Shown here: piece by piece, positions 1-9,788 of the stretch
How the letters are laid out: each line of letters starts with the position of its first letter
How positions within the stretch are numbered: the first letter of the stretch is position 1
NCBI GenBank assembly: GCA_028709605.1
Contig: JAQVWR010000015.1
Coordinates: 1-39,305, forward strand
Length of the DNA stretch: 39,305 nt
Origin: Proteiniphilum sp.
GTDB lineage: Bacteria; Bacteroidota; Bacteroidia; Bacteroidales; Dysgonomonadaceae
Direction of reading: 5' to 3'
The notes under the pieces: generated by a model
Database searches by the model: none
Told to the model about the DNA's origin: nothing
Seen by the model: the letters and a program-made list of their open reading frames with translations, nothing else
Translations under genes and position numbers: made by a program

Positions 1-546
1 GGTCAAATAATTATTGCCTGATGAGATTACTTTGGATATTTTCCCGTCAAAATCAACAACACCATTCAATGAATCAATCTCATACAGCGTAAAAAAATCG
101 CCATAAATCATGAGGGTATCACCCGGTCGGGTATATTCGTTAAACATACGCTCCAATTTCAGATCGGGCGCGTTTGTTTGAAAAGGAATCTCGTTTACCC
201 CCAACTTGTTGTAAAAATAGATTTTATTGGTCTCCGCAGACGGCAGCTTAACGGGTATTTTTAAGTAAACAATATCATTTTCCGTATAGACTTCACTCAG
301 TTCGACCCTGACATCATTCACGAAGATGGAGTCAATATTGCGCATATCCAATCCCGTACCATGAACGGCAATAAAATCGCCGAGAGCAGCTTCCTGAATC
401 GGAACATCCAGATCACCGATCGTGGTGACCTTCGACAGCACGATAGGATTGACACTATCGTTATCGTCATCACAGGAACACAATAACAGACTTGGGATCA
501 CGCATCCAAGCAACAACAAAAATTTATAATACTTCATGCTTTTCAT
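1..546 (-). CDS. IPT/TIG-type surface lipoprotein, partial (3' end off window)
   Basis: The visible 182 codons start with a lipoprotein signal peptide ending in a lipobox (LCSC, Cys25), followed at once by DDDND. Such an acidic stretch after the lipidated Cys is the known Bacteroidetes signal for export to the cell surface. The rest is beta-rich, with two repeats resembling IPT/TIG immunoglobulin-like folds (about residues 38-100 and 115-180). Such proteins often follow SusC/SusD and act as accessory glycan- or ligand-binding proteins. The gene starts 34 bp after the SusD stop, so it is probably the next gene of the same operon. A second in-frame ATG at 537 is possible. No enzymatic motif is visible; the C-terminal domain, which would carry the binding specificity, lies outside the window. 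Confidence 0.8.
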   Translation of the reverse strand, partial: MKSMKYYKFLLLLGCVIPSLLLCSCDDDNDSVNPIVLSKVTTIGDLDVPIQEAALGDFIAVHGTGLDMRNIDSIFVNDVRVELSEVYTENDIVYLKIPVKLPSAETNKIYFYNKLGVNEIPFQTNAPDLKLERMFNEYTRPGDTLMIYGDFFTLYEIDSLNGVVDFDGKISKVISSGNNYLT

Positions 547-580
547 ATCTCAATCAGTTTATTTTTTATGATCGGACGAA

Positions 581-2290
581 TTACCATCCGGGATTATTGG
601 TTTCGATATACGGGTTGGCATTTACTTCATTCGGGGGAAGAGGAAACAACAGGTGTTTTTGTTCTCTTCTTTTAATGACTCCATTTTCATCAGTCGTCCC
701 TATTGCATTCATCACTTGCAAATAGATTCCCCAACGTAATAAATCCGTCCTCCTACATCCTTCTTCCGCTAATTCTTTTGCCCGCTCCTCCAAAATATAG
801 GAACGAAAAGATTCCTGTGTAAAAGGTTGTCGGGTGTTTCTTTCAATCGCCGTCGTACTCTTGTTGCGCGCATTCAGCTTACTGACCACAGCCAGGGCCT
901 CGGCCGAAGGCCCGTTGTTCACTTCATTATCCGCCTCGGCAAATAGCAGGAGCGTTTCGGCATACCGCATATAGGGCCAATTAAAGTCTGCCCGGTTCCC
1001 GTCTATTGGAGAGGTTACAGCAGTGAATTTTCTTAACTTTGCACCATACAGATGCGCATCGTACCGGATGATATCCGTCGGATCATATCCTTTTTCCCCT
1101 TTTCTGACATAGACACTGTCACGTTCAGGATAAAAGCAATAAATCATCTTACCCGTTCCCTGATTAAACGAAATCGGGACGCGATGCTTGATGCCCCATG
1201 TAATACGCTCATCCTCCCAATCATCAAACATCTGAAGCCAATGATCTCTTTGCACATAATACCCTCCGGTCCAGAGATTATGGTCGGTTTCTTTAGGATA
1301 TCCCCAATAATCACTGGTTAAATAGTTGTAATACAACGTTCCTTCATTGTCAATTGTCTGGAGACAAAATTGAAATTCCGGGCCGTTCTTATAGGAGGGA
1401 CTCCATAATTCCTCCTGACTGTTAGCCAATTGAAATTCACCTTCATTGATTACTTCCCATGCTTTCTCTCTGGCCAAACGATAATACTCCTTTGAATCGA
1501 ACGCCTCAAAACCCGCCACCTGTTTTTTCTCATGGATGATAGACTTGGGCATTAACCGCGATTTGGTACCATCGGGATTCGTAACCGTTCCCGGCCCTCC
1601 TTTGACCGTAATCTCTCCGCTTTTCATAGAAGCCGAACCGATCGTGGCATACACTTTTGCCAGAAGGGCTTTTGCGGTGCCCCGGCAGACATGCCCTTTT
1701 TGATATTCCGAATCGGTACGCGGCAGTAATAAGGACTCAGCCTCTTTTAACGTCTCAATAATATGCTCATACACCTCTTTTATCGGTGAACGAGGCAGTT
1801 CGGGTATGTTTCCTTCTGAAATGGAAGATGTAAACAGAGGAATCTCACCGTAAAATTGCACCAGTTGGAATTGCGCCCAAGCCTTTAAAAAACGGAGTTC
1901 CCCCAGCGCATTCTTCTTCGTTTTTTCCGGAATATTATTGATTAAGCCAACCAGATAATAATGATAGTTGGCCCGATGGACCGATTGACAATAGTATTTG
2001 TAGAAGTTATTTACGGATCCGGAATCATAAAAGTTACCAGCTCCGATCTCTCCAAAAGCCCAAGTTGGTCCCGTTTGATAATCGGTATCGAAATTCGATA
2101 AGTTGGCATAATTTCCCCATTCGAAGGGAAAAGACAGCGTCACATATGCCCCGGTGACCAGTTGGTCATATCCACCGGCAGCAGCCACATCCTCGCCGGC
2201 AACAAAGGTAAACGTCTCCTCATCCAGAGAGCATGCTGATAAGGCCAGTAAACTTACTGCAACAAGATAGCGTATGATTTTATTGTTCAT
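581..2290 (-). CDS. RagB/SusD family nutrient-uptake outer-membrane lipoprotein
   Basis: A 569-residue lipoprotein (lipobox LSAC, Cys20, followed by the acidic SLDEE). It shows family hallmarks: a helical TPR-like N-terminal half with the motif ELRFLKAWAQFQLVQFYGEI near residues 130-150, and the SusD_RagB C-terminal signature ending in RRTDLLRWG near residue 525. SusD proteins sit as a lid over a SusC porin and bind the ligand at the cell surface. The start codon lies 11 bp after the SusC stop, the usual tight SusC-SusD arrangement. The substrate cannot be read from the sequence; the operon suggests a ribose-containing compound. Confidence 0.95.
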   Translation of the reverse strand: MNNKIIRYLVAVSLLALSACSLDEETFTFVAGEDVAAAGGYDQLVTGAYVTLSFPFEWGNYANLSNFDTDYQTGPTWAFGEIGAGNFYDSGSVNNFYKYYCQSVHRANYHYYLVGLINNIPEKTKKNALGELRFLKAWAQFQLVQFYGEIPLFTSSISEGNIPELPRSPIKEVYEHIIETLKEAESLLLPRTDSEYQKGHVCRGTAKALLAKVYATIGSASMKSGEITVKGGPGTVTNPDGTKSRLMPKSIIHEKKQVAGFEAFDSKEYYRLAREKAWEVINEGEFQLANSQEELWSPSYKNGPEFQFCLQTIDNEGTLYYNYLTSDYWGYPKETDHNLWTGGYYVQRDHWLQMFDDWEDERITWGIKHRVPISFNQGTGKMIYCFYPERDSVYVRKGEKGYDPTDIIRYDAHLYGAKLRKFTAVTSPIDGNRADFNWPYMRYAETLLLFAEADNEVNNGPSAEALAVVSKLNARNKSTTAIERNTRQPFTQESFRSYILEERAKELAEEGCRRTDLLRWGIYLQVMNAIGTTDENGVIKRREQKHLLFPLPPNEVNANPYIETNNPGW

Positions 2291-2301
2291 ATGATTAAAA
2301 T

Positions 2302-5300
2302 TTAAAAGGTTAGCTGGAGACCCAGATTGAATGTACGTGCACTTGGATACGAAGCCAAATCGACTCCTCTGCGAGAAGCATCCCCCCCAAATGTATTCAC
2401 ATCCGGATCATACCAGTTGTATGACGAAATGGTAAAAAGATTCGAGATGCTTACCGTCAGACTGACAGATTCGGTATACTTCACAGGGCGCATCAGCCGA
2501 TAACTAAGGCTCACATTTTTACATCTCAGATAAGAACCGTCCACCACATATCTGTCTGACGGTTTCATTGATCGGGTATAAGTTCCGTCGGGTCTGGGCC
2601 ACTCTGCATGCTGTCTGTTTTCAGCCGTCCACCGATTATCCCAGACAAATTTTGGCATATTATTTCCTCCGGCGACTGTAAAACTTTTCAGATTGACATT
2701 CAGGATATCATTGCCGTGTGTTCCCTGTAAAAAGAAACTAAACGTAAAGTTTTTGTAATTGAATGTATTCGTAATCCCATATTGATAGTCAGGGTTCGTA
2801 TTCCCGATAATGGTTTTATCTCGGTCATCGATCACTGGATCATCATCCATATTTTTGTACTTAATCTGCCCGACCATACTTTTGATTTTCGATGCACTTT
2901 CATTCGTGTAAAATCTATCTGCCCTGACTTCTGCTTCGTTATCATAAAAGCCGTCTTCCACATAGCCGTACAATATACCGATCGACTGCCCGTTTCTTCT
3001 TAAGAACATACTTTCCATGCCCCATGCTACGTCGGAAAACTGATCCGCATTCAATCCCCCTATCTTATTTTTGTTAAAGGAAATATTGGCATCCACAGAC
3101 CAGGTAAAATCTCTGGAATCTACCGGGATGAAATGTCCCGATAATTCCAATCCCCTGTTTTCAACAAAACCGTAGTTTGAAGCAATCTCGCCAAAACCGG
3201 AACTCAACGGGATCAATTTATATTGAAGCAGATCGGATGTCTTCTTATAATAGAGGTCCAAAATAAGATTGACTCTGTTGTGAAAAAAAGCCGCATCCAA
3301 CCCCACATCGTACTGTGCGGTAGTCTCCCACTTCAGATCCGGTGCTGCAGGCCCTCCCCAACGATCTTCCGCCATACCGCTTTTCATGGATCCGTCAAAC
3401 GGATAATTCGATGATACGAACCGAGAGCGGGTAGCATAAGCATTTACCCCCTGATTACCTGTTTGCCCGGCACTCAAGCGCAATTTCAAGTTATCAAAAA
3501 AATTCAATTGTTTCACGAAATCCTCATCAGAAAGCCTCCAAGCAACCGCTCCCGAATAAAAATTGTCCCATCGGTGCAGTTTAGACAGTCGGCTCGAACC
3601 ATCCCGGCGCACGGAAAAAGTGAAAAGATATTTATCTTTTAAACTATAATTGGTTCGAAACAAATAAGACATTAACTGCGATCTTCCCCTGCCGCTTCTG
3701 ATCTCTTTCTCTCCAATGGCAGCATTGATATCATTATCCTCCGTGTCATCCGTCGGGAAGTTTTTCGCATTCATATGTTTATTCTTCCACTTCACATTTT
3801 CATATGTGGTTCCCAATATCGCATTGATCGCATGGAAACCGAAACTTTTATCAAAAGTAAGTAACGATTCGGTTGTTAAACTTTCATAGGTATTATCTGA
3901 TTTTACAGCATAGCCGTTTGTCGGATATTGTCCTGCTCCCGTCCATCTGTTGTAATACTGGTTGCGCTCATTATAGTTATAGCTGCATCCGAGATTTTGA
4001 CGAAATTTGAGCCAGTCGGTAAAGGTCACTTCCCCATAAGCAGAGTTAAAAGAAGTGATTGATTCCAGCACATTCTTTTCTGTATGAACTGTCAGATAGG
4101 GATTGGCCAGGCCGGATGAGAAATCTTCGGAAAAACCGGAATCTTTCGTCGGGTCAAAAACCGGTCTGGTTGGATTGAAAGAGATTGCCGATGAAATAAC
4201 CCCGTAATTCTCGCTGTTGGTGCGAGCCAATCGATTCTCTGACTTCGAAAAATTAAGATTCGTCCCGATTTCCAATTTGTCATTGATTTTACGGGTGTTA
4301 TTGGCACGTGTCGAATACCGTTTGTAATAAGAATTTACAATCACCCCCTGATGGTCTACATAACCTCCCGAGTACATGTATGTACCGTTTTTGTCTCCTC
4401 CCGTAACCGACAGGTTATAATCCCGGCTAAATGCCGTATGGAATATTTCGTCCTGCCAGTTTGTCCCGTAAAACATCCGGTCGTTCAGCAGGTAACCGTT
4501 TCGAAAATCATCCGGTCCGGGTAAATATTCTCTTTTTACCACCACATCTTTTCCGGTCACGGGATCTTTTTCAAACGTCTCATTCCATCTGCCCGGCACC
4601 GGGTAGGGCAACGAGGCAGCATCCACAAAATCTTTTCCGTCGTAGGTATAACCATTGATCATCATTTCATTACGGAACTCAGCATATTCAGCAGCACTCA
4701 GAACATCGATTTTTTTTACCGGGTCAGCCACACTAAAGTTACTGCTAAAATGGACTCTCGGCTTTCCTTCATAACCCGATCTGGTGGTGATGATGACCAC
4801 CCCGTTTGCCCCGCGCGAACCATATATAGCCGTTGCGGAAGCATCTTTCAACACCTCAATCGACTGAATATCCTGGGGATTGATCATCCCCAGCGGATTA
4901 TTTTTCTGTTTGGTTCCGAAGTCCGTTTCCGGTGCCTCGCCAATGGAGAACGGCACTCCGTCCACAATATACAATGGTTCAGTGCTGGTCGTAAACGAGT
5001 TGGCGCCCCTGATCTGGATATTGATCCCTGCTCCGGGAGCACCATCAGCCTGAGAAACGGTTACACCGGCCAGCTTTCCCTGCAGCCCCTGATTGACACT
5101 GATGGGATTGTTTTTTAACAGGGCATCGCTGCTCAAAGAAGAGACCGCGCCGGTCAAATCTCTTTTTTTCACACTCCCGTACCCGATCACCACCATTTCT
5201 TCAAGGAGTTGGGAATCCTCTTTCATGGTCACATTCATTCGGTTTCTGTTTCCGACAGGGATCTCCTGAGTGGTATATCCCACGAAAGAAAAAATAAGCA

Positions 5301-5538
5301 CGGAATTAGGAGCTACCGCAATCTTATAATGGCCATTTGCATCGGTTACCGTACCCGCGTTGGCCCCTTTTATACTGATTGTAACCCCTATCATGGGAAT
5401 TCCCTCTTCGTCCGTCACAATTCCCGCCACATTCGTCTGATTGCTTTCAAAATTTCTTGCCTGCAGCCCGGTCGGGACAGTGACAAAAAGGATTAAAAGC
5501 AAAAACATGCCTGCTATACCATTAAACCATTTTTTCAT
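2302..5538 (-). CDS. SusC/RagA family TonB-linked outer-membrane transporter
   Basis: A 1078-residue protein of typical SusC length. Order: signal peptide (residues 1-27), carboxypeptidase-D regulatory-like domain (about 37-110, containing GIVTDEEGIPMIGV), a TonB-box-like segment (EEMVVIGYGSVKKRDLTGAV, about 113-132), plug domain with IQIRGANSF and PLYIVDGVPF, then a 22-strand-type barrel ending in the terminal Phe of LGLQLTF. Members import ligands across the outer membrane using TonB energy, with SusD as partner. It has no anti-sigma-interacting STN domain, so there is no sign of ECF sigma/anti-sigma control. It lies 72 bp downstream of the DUF4434-like gene and I see no convincing separate promoter, so it is probably co-transcribed from the ribokinase side. 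Confidence 0.96.
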   Translation of the reverse strand: MKKWFNGIAGMFLLLILFVTVPTGLQARNFESNQTNVAGIVTDEEGIPMIGVTISIKGANAGTVTDANGHYKIAVAPNSVLIFSFVGYTTQEIPVGNRNRMNVTMKEDSQLLEEMVVIGYGSVKKRDLTGAVSSLSSDALLKNNPISVNQGLQGKLAGVTVSQADGAPGAGINIQIRGANSFTTSTEPLYIVDGVPFSIGEAPETDFGTKQKNNPLGMINPQDIQSIEVLKDASATAIYGSRGANGVVIITTRSGYEGKPRVHFSSNFSVADPVKKIDVLSAAEYAEFRNEMMINGYTYDGKDFVDAASLPYPVPGRWNETFEKDPVTGKDVVVKREYLPGPDDFRNGYLLNDRMFYGTNWQDEIFHTAFSRDYNLSVTGGDKNGTYMYSGGYVDHQGVIVNSYYKRYSTRANNTRKINDKLEIGTNLNFSKSENRLARTNSENYGVISSAISFNPTRPVFDPTKDSGFSEDFSSGLANPYLTVHTEKNVLESITSFNSAYGEVTFTDWLKFRQNLGCSYNYNERNQYYNRWTGAGQYPTNGYAVKSDNTYESLTTESLLTFDKSFGFHAINAILGTTYENVKWKNKHMNAKNFPTDDTEDNDINAAIGEKEIRSGRGRSQLMSYLFRTNYSLKDKYLFTFSVRRDGSSRLSKLHRWDNFYSGAVAWRLSDEDFVKQLNFFDNLKLRLSAGQTGNQGVNAYATRSRFVSSNYPFDGSMKSGMAEDRWGGPAAPDLKWETTAQYDVGLDAAFFHNRVNLILDLYYKKTSDLLQYKLIPLSSGFGEIASNYGFVENRGLELSGHFIPVDSRDFTWSVDANISFNKNKIGGLNADQFSDVAWGMESMFLRRNGQSIGILYGYVEDGFYDNEAEVRADRFYTNESASKIKSMVGQIKYKNMDDDPVIDDRDKTIIGNTNPDYQYGITNTFNYKNFTFSFFLQGTHGNDILNVNLKSFTVAGGNNMPKFVWDNRWTAENRQHAEWPRPDGTYTRSMKPSDRYVVDGSYLRCKNVSLSYRLMRPVKYTESVSLTVSISNLFTISSYNWYDPDVNTFGGDASRRGVDLASYPSARTFNLGLQLTF

Positions 5539-5610
5539 AATATTAACTTTTAATTCATAATACTTTTAACGTTTTCACTTCTTAGAAAATATGTGCAGAG
5601 GATTTATCAA

Positions 5611-7170
5611 TCAATCTATTACCGTATTGACAAATATTTCATCCATCAATACTTTTTGAGACGCGTCAAACTCAATTTTCAGATAACGGGATTTCATCCC
5701 CAATTCATCGAACAACACGGCATCTATCCAGGCATCGTGCCGGTTATTGGGAAAAAAGGGAGCATCCTTAACCGCCTTCAAATGGTAAGTCATCTGATCA
5801 TCCGATCCATACAGGTACAATTTGAACGGGGTTCCAATCTCTTCTAATCCATAGTTAAGGGTCCGAATAAACAGGTTATCTATAAAAACCGGACGCTTCA
5901 AATCGATTACAATAACATGATGCCCTGGCTCAAACGTTACCCACCGCTCATCCCTGCTGTTCTCTTCGGCAACCATCCCATCCAGTAACGGTTTATGACC
6001 GGCATCGGAGATTATTTCACCTTCATTGGCGCTGACAAGATGTTCCTGTAAAGCAGCTTCACACAATTTCCAGTAGGTATTCCCTCTTTTCCAGGCCATA
6101 TAATCGTTGTATAATCGATTCGACCATACCGGCTGTCCTAATTGGTAAGGTGATTTCGGGTCTTCCACGATTCCCTGGAACATAAATGAAATGATGCAGT
6201 CTACACCGGCATCAGATGCCGCCACTTGCTGAGATAGTAACCGTGAGTATGCTGCAGGGATGAGGGCTGACTCGCGATCGTTCGACTGTTTCTCCCAGGT
6301 AAAAGTCTCACAATTCGCCCACATTTCTATCCCAAGATGATTATGAATAGTTCTCAGCCTAGCCCAGTTTTTTTTCAGTCGCGGGATCGTAAACGGATCT
6401 CGCACACAACCCACCTCATCTTGGTATGCAATGATATCTACTTTCAGTTTAGCCAATTGTTTTTCATATTCGGGATGATCAAAATCAGACAATCCAATCC
6501 CATATGGAGAGATCAGCGTTTTTTTCCCCGGCGTCAATGATCTTGCTTTTCCGACCAAACTATTTACCGACTGCACGGCATGATCAGAGAGGATCGGACA
6601 AAGACAATCTTCCACGGGCAAGTACCAGCCGTAAAATGCTTTGTGATTCCCATAAAGAGACGCCAATTCTTCCACAATCTGCAGCTGACGTTTTTTGATC
6701 GCCGGATCAAGCAAATTATCATCCTGATCTTTCGCCCAACCGGTACTCATAAAAACCTTCATTTCATATTTTGCTGCCTCATCCAAAATAGCATCTACCG
6801 GGCTTTTTCTTTTTTTATCATACATCCATGGCATTATTTGCGAGGGATAATATGATTTCCCTTCATTGGCAACCTCCATAAAAACAAGATACTCCATCCC
6901 CATCTCAGCCCATTCCCGCACTTTCGCTTCCCAGAGAGCAGGATCCGTGTGCTCAAAATTCTTCGGGTTGGTATATTTATTCCGTACATCTTTGTATGGC
7001 AGATTGATCCAGGTACCGCTAATCGGTTTCACAACGGATGCTTTCCTGGAGATCTCTTCTTCATTCAGTCTGATCCCGGTATTGCCGCGGGCACCTGCTG
7101 CAACCGATATCTCTGCAGACCAGGCAGCAGCCAGAGCCAATATCAACACTTTAAACTTCATTCTTTTCAT
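5611..7170 (-). CDS. DUF4434-like exported protein with discoidin-like C-terminal domain
   Basis: About 519 residues with a Sec signal peptide (MKRMKFKVLILALAAAWSAE). Residues about 50-360 look like a DUF4434 TIM-barrel of glycoside-hydrolase type: an opening GTWINL, AKVREWAEMGMEYLVFME, FYGWYLPVED with acidic residues at a strand end, and MWANCETFTW. Residues about 400-515 are beta-rich and resemble an F5/8 type C (discoidin) module (FIDNLFIRTLNYG, SRYLKIEFD). The catalytic activity of DUF4434 is not established to my knowledge. I chose the ATG at 7170; a GTG at 7179 in the same frame would add three residues. It lies 35 bp after the transporter gene. A related barrel is fused to a phosphoesterase in the gene ending at 9785. 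Confidence 0.75.
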   Translation of the reverse strand: MKRMKFKVLILALAAAWSAEISVAAGARGNTGIRLNEEEISRKASVVKPISGTWINLPYKDVRNKYTNPKNFEHTDPALWEAKVREWAEMGMEYLVFMEVANEGKSYYPSQIMPWMYDKKRKSPVDAILDEAAKYEMKVFMSTGWAKDQDDNLLDPAIKKRQLQIVEELASLYGNHKAFYGWYLPVEDCLCPILSDHAVQSVNSLVGKARSLTPGKKTLISPYGIGLSDFDHPEYEKQLAKLKVDIIAYQDEVGCVRDPFTIPRLKKNWARLRTIHNHLGIEMWANCETFTWEKQSNDRESALIPAAYSRLLSQQVAASDAGVDCIISFMFQGIVEDPKSPYQLGQPVWSNRLYNDYMAWKRGNTYWKLCEAALQEHLVSANEGEIISDAGHKPLLDGMVAEENSRDERWVTFEPGHHVIVIDLKRPVFIDNLFIRTLNYGLEEIGTPFKLYLYGSDDQMTYHLKAVKDAPFFPNNRHDAWIDAVLFDELGMKSRYLKIEFDASQKVLMDEIFVNTVID

Positions 7171-7205
7171 TTCACTCACTCATTCATTCATCGATCCATC
7201 AAACA

Positions 7206-8216
7206 TCAATTTCCCCCTGAAATGACAATCAACGCTAAGCCGGCAATAAAAAGCACCAACATCAACACGAGATAACAATGAACCGGTCTCGATGCACCTT
7301 TAAACTCTCTCCAGATCAGTAAACCCCACAAAGCCGCAATCATGGTGGCACCCTGGCCCAGGGCATATGAAATGGCCGCACCGGCTTTCCCCGCCGCGAT
7401 ATAGTTGCAGGCAGTTCCCAATGCCCAAATTGCACCTCCTAACAGTCCGACGGAATGTGTTTTTATTCCCCCTCTCCAATAGGCTTTATAAGAGACAGAT
7501 TCCCCGGCAAACGGTTTTTTCATCACGAGTGTATTGAAGAAAAAATTACTGATAAAAATACCCGTTGCAAATACAAAAAGCGCCGAATAGGGGGTCATCG
7601 ATCCCGAAGCAGGTGATTCCAGATGATCCAGATCCATGGCTGCTGCAACAAAACGATAGAAAAACGACATCAAGATTCCCGCAGCGATGGCAATTCCTAC
7701 CCCTTTTTTTCTGGTGACATGGTCCGCAGCTCCTTTCGACATTTTTCCGGAAGCGAGGCCATTGAGTATAATGGCCAATACAATCAAAAATACGCCTGCA
7801 AACAAAATGGTCGCATCCCCCCTAGGCATGGTAAAATAATTGATAAAAACGCCCAATACCAGAGCCAGCCCCACTCCCACGGGGAAAGCGACCGACATGC
7901 CGGCCAGCGAGATGGAAGCCGATAGCAAAATATTTGACGCATTAAAAATCACGCCCCCAAAAAATGCGCTCCGAAAATTTGACGCACCCACTTGGGCTAA
8001 ATCGTCCATAAAGCTCCTGCCCATCTCTCCGAAACTGCCTAAAGTCACTCCCCAAATCAGGGAAAAGAGGAGAATGCCAATCACATAATCCCAGTAAAAG
8101 AGTTCATATCGCCAAGTTTTTGATGCCAGTTTCTGGGTATTTCCCCAAGAGCCCCAGCAGAACATGGTAACAATGCAAAGGGCCACGGCCCATCCGTAAT
8201 TGTCAACTATATACAT
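7206..8216 (-). CDS. RusT/ureide-permease-like sugar transporter (DMT/GRP type)
   Basis: A 336-residue integral membrane protein with about ten hydrophobic helices, opening MYIVDNYGWAVALCIVTMFC and continuing with WGSWGNTQKLASKTWRYELF. The repeated helix pairs (GGVIFNASNILLSASISLAG; GLLGGAIWALGTACNYIAAG) are typical of the drug/metabolite transporter superfamily, in the branch holding glucose/ribose porters, RhaT and plant ureide permeases. From memory it resembles RusT, the ribose permease of Bacteroides rus loci. Role here: import of the released sugar, probably ribose, across the inner membrane. It starts 6 bp after the ADP-ribosylglycohydrolase stop, so the two are translationally close. 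Nucleosides or ureides are alternative substrates. Confidence 0.8.
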   Translation of the reverse strand: MYIVDNYGWAVALCIVTMFCWGSWGNTQKLASKTWRYELFYWDYVIGILLFSLIWGVTLGSFGEMGRSFMDDLAQVGASNFRSAFFGGVIFNASNILLSASISLAGMSVAFPVGVGLALVLGVFINYFTMPRGDATILFAGVFLIVLAIILNGLASGKMSKGAADHVTRKKGVGIAIAAGILMSFFYRFVAAAMDLDHLESPASGSMTPYSALFVFATGIFISNFFFNTLVMKKPFAGESVSYKAYWRGGIKTHSVGLLGGAIWALGTACNYIAAGKAGAAISYALGQGATMIAALWGLLIWREFKGASRPVHCYLVLMLVLFIAGLALIVISGGN

Positions 8217-8222
8217 AACAGG

Positions 8223-9788
8223 TCAATTTTGATAAGTTAATTGATTCGGCTGATCAGCGTAGAGCACGGCCTCTCCTAAATAGATTGCTGCATCTTCCCG
8301 GGGATTCAGCCATTTGAAGGTAACCCGGTGGGTTGTTTTGGGCAGCTGATAGAGGTGGAACAGGTCCACTCTCCTGTCGTCGATCGAGGAGGCTTTTGCC
8401 ACCGGAAGGTTCGCCCGCTCTTTCATCTCCTCGTCGAGATACATCTCCACGCTGGCAACATAATTTTCATCGGCACACTTCACTGCTCCTTTCAATACAA
8501 ATCCGATTCCTTCAAACGCAAACCCGGACGAATCGGACAGACAACTGTTGAGAAGCAGCTTATCTACGGGATAATGTCCTTCGAACGATTGCTCATACCG
8601 GACTGGCCTGGGGTGCTGCACCTTAATCCCGACAGACTCGTCCCCTACCTTTCCGCCCTCGCTTTTAATCACCTCCAACGCTTGCCCGAAACTTAATTGG
8701 CACAATTTCGCCAGGGAAATATCCGTATAGGCAAACGGGATCTCTTCAATCCCGTAAAGGCTCTCTTTCCAACACTCCGGAATATGGGAATATCCCAGCA
8801 TGGTACCAAGAACTCCTCCTGCGGTAGCCGCATTACAGTCAGAATCCTGCCCGCAACGTGCAGCTATATCGATGGTACGATGAAATTCTTTTTGGCCGTA
8901 TAGCAGTCCGATGGTTACATACGCACTATTGATCTTTGCATCAATATCGAACGGAGTAAATACCCCATCGGGACAACCCACCTCCGAGCTCCATTTTTTT
9001 TGACACTCAAACCATGTCTGCTTCCAGTCGTCGGGATATTTCCGGTACCAGCTGATGACATCCTTCAGGCAGTGGTAAAAATCGCTCTCTTCCGGAATGG
9101 TCTGCAATGCTTTCTCCACCACATACTCCATATCGTCCGACACAAAAGCCATCGTATATAAGGCGGCGGTATAGACTCCCCCGTACCATCCATCGCCATA
9201 GGTGATGATATGCCCTACTCTGTCTGATATCTCAGATGCGGTATTCGGCATACCCGGCGACATCAGTCCGGCAAAATCGGCTTCAATCTGGTAATCGATA
9301 TCATCGGCATGGGGGTTGTTCAGCCAGTGTCCCGACATCGGGGGCATGATCCCCTGTTTGATGTTATATTTGGCAACCTGATTCGCGTGCCACAGGGGAA
9401 AGCCGGCATCAGCAAAAGCGATTGCAAACGAATCGGCAGGAGCCTCCAGTCCGAGACGTTCAAAGAGATTTACGAATATGATATTGACATACACATCGTC
9501 ATAGAGACCGGGGAAAGTATCGAAGTAATATTTCACCCGCTCCTTCGACCATTTAATGGGGGTATAGTCCTGGATCATGGTGCCATTGTGCAGGAACTCA
9601 ACCGGCCCGCCGTAGGTACATCCGATGGTCTTGGCAGCCCATCCTCCCTTAATCTTATCATACAACGCTTCCCGGGTAATGGTTATGACAACATCCTCAT
9701 GCTCACCGGATGAGGAGTGGTGGCATCCATTCAAAAGAAGAAAGAGCGTTAAAAAGGAGATACACTCCACAAACTTTTTCATTTTCAT
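8223..9788 (-). CDS. ADP-ribosylglycohydrolase-family exported lipoprotein
   Basis: With the ATG at 9788 the protein has 521 residues. That start overlaps the upstream TGA as ATGA, which supports it over the longer frame starting at 9812. The N-terminus is a lipoprotein signal (LLNGC, Cys22), so the enzyme acts outside the cytoplasm. The core (about 36-370) matches the ADP-ribosylglycohydrolase fold: KGGWAAKTIGCTYGGPVE, paired acidic residues in YDDVYVN (Asp97/98), and the metal-binding segment RCGQDSDCNAATAGG (Asp315, Asp317). Family members cleave ADP-ribosyl linkages with Mg2+, and some act on other ribosides. A beta-rich C-terminal module of about 140 residues follows. Most studied members are cytoplasmic, so export suggests a nutritional role. 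The exact substrate is unknown. Confidence 0.85.
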   Translation of the reverse strand: MKMKKFVECISFLTLFLLLNGCHHSSSGEHEDVVITITREALYDKIKGGWAAKTIGCTYGGPVEFLHNGTMIQDYTPIKWSKERVKYYFDTFPGLYDDVYVNIIFVNLFERLGLEAPADSFAIAFADAGFPLWHANQVAKYNIKQGIMPPMSGHWLNNPHADDIDYQIEADFAGLMSPGMPNTASEISDRVGHIITYGDGWYGGVYTAALYTMAFVSDDMEYVVEKALQTIPEESDFYHCLKDVISWYRKYPDDWKQTWFECQKKWSSEVGCPDGVFTPFDIDAKINSAYVTIGLLYGQKEFHRTIDIAARCGQDSDCNAATAGGVLGTMLGYSHIPECWKESLYGIEEIPFAYTDISLAKLCQLSFGQALEVIKSEGGKVGDESVGIKVQHPRPVRYEQSFEGHYPVDKLLLNSCLSDSSGFAFEGIGFVLKGAVKCADENYVASVEMYLDEEMKERANLPVAKASSIDDRRVDLFHLYQLPKTTHRVTFKWLNPREDAAIYLGEAVLYADQPNQLTYQN

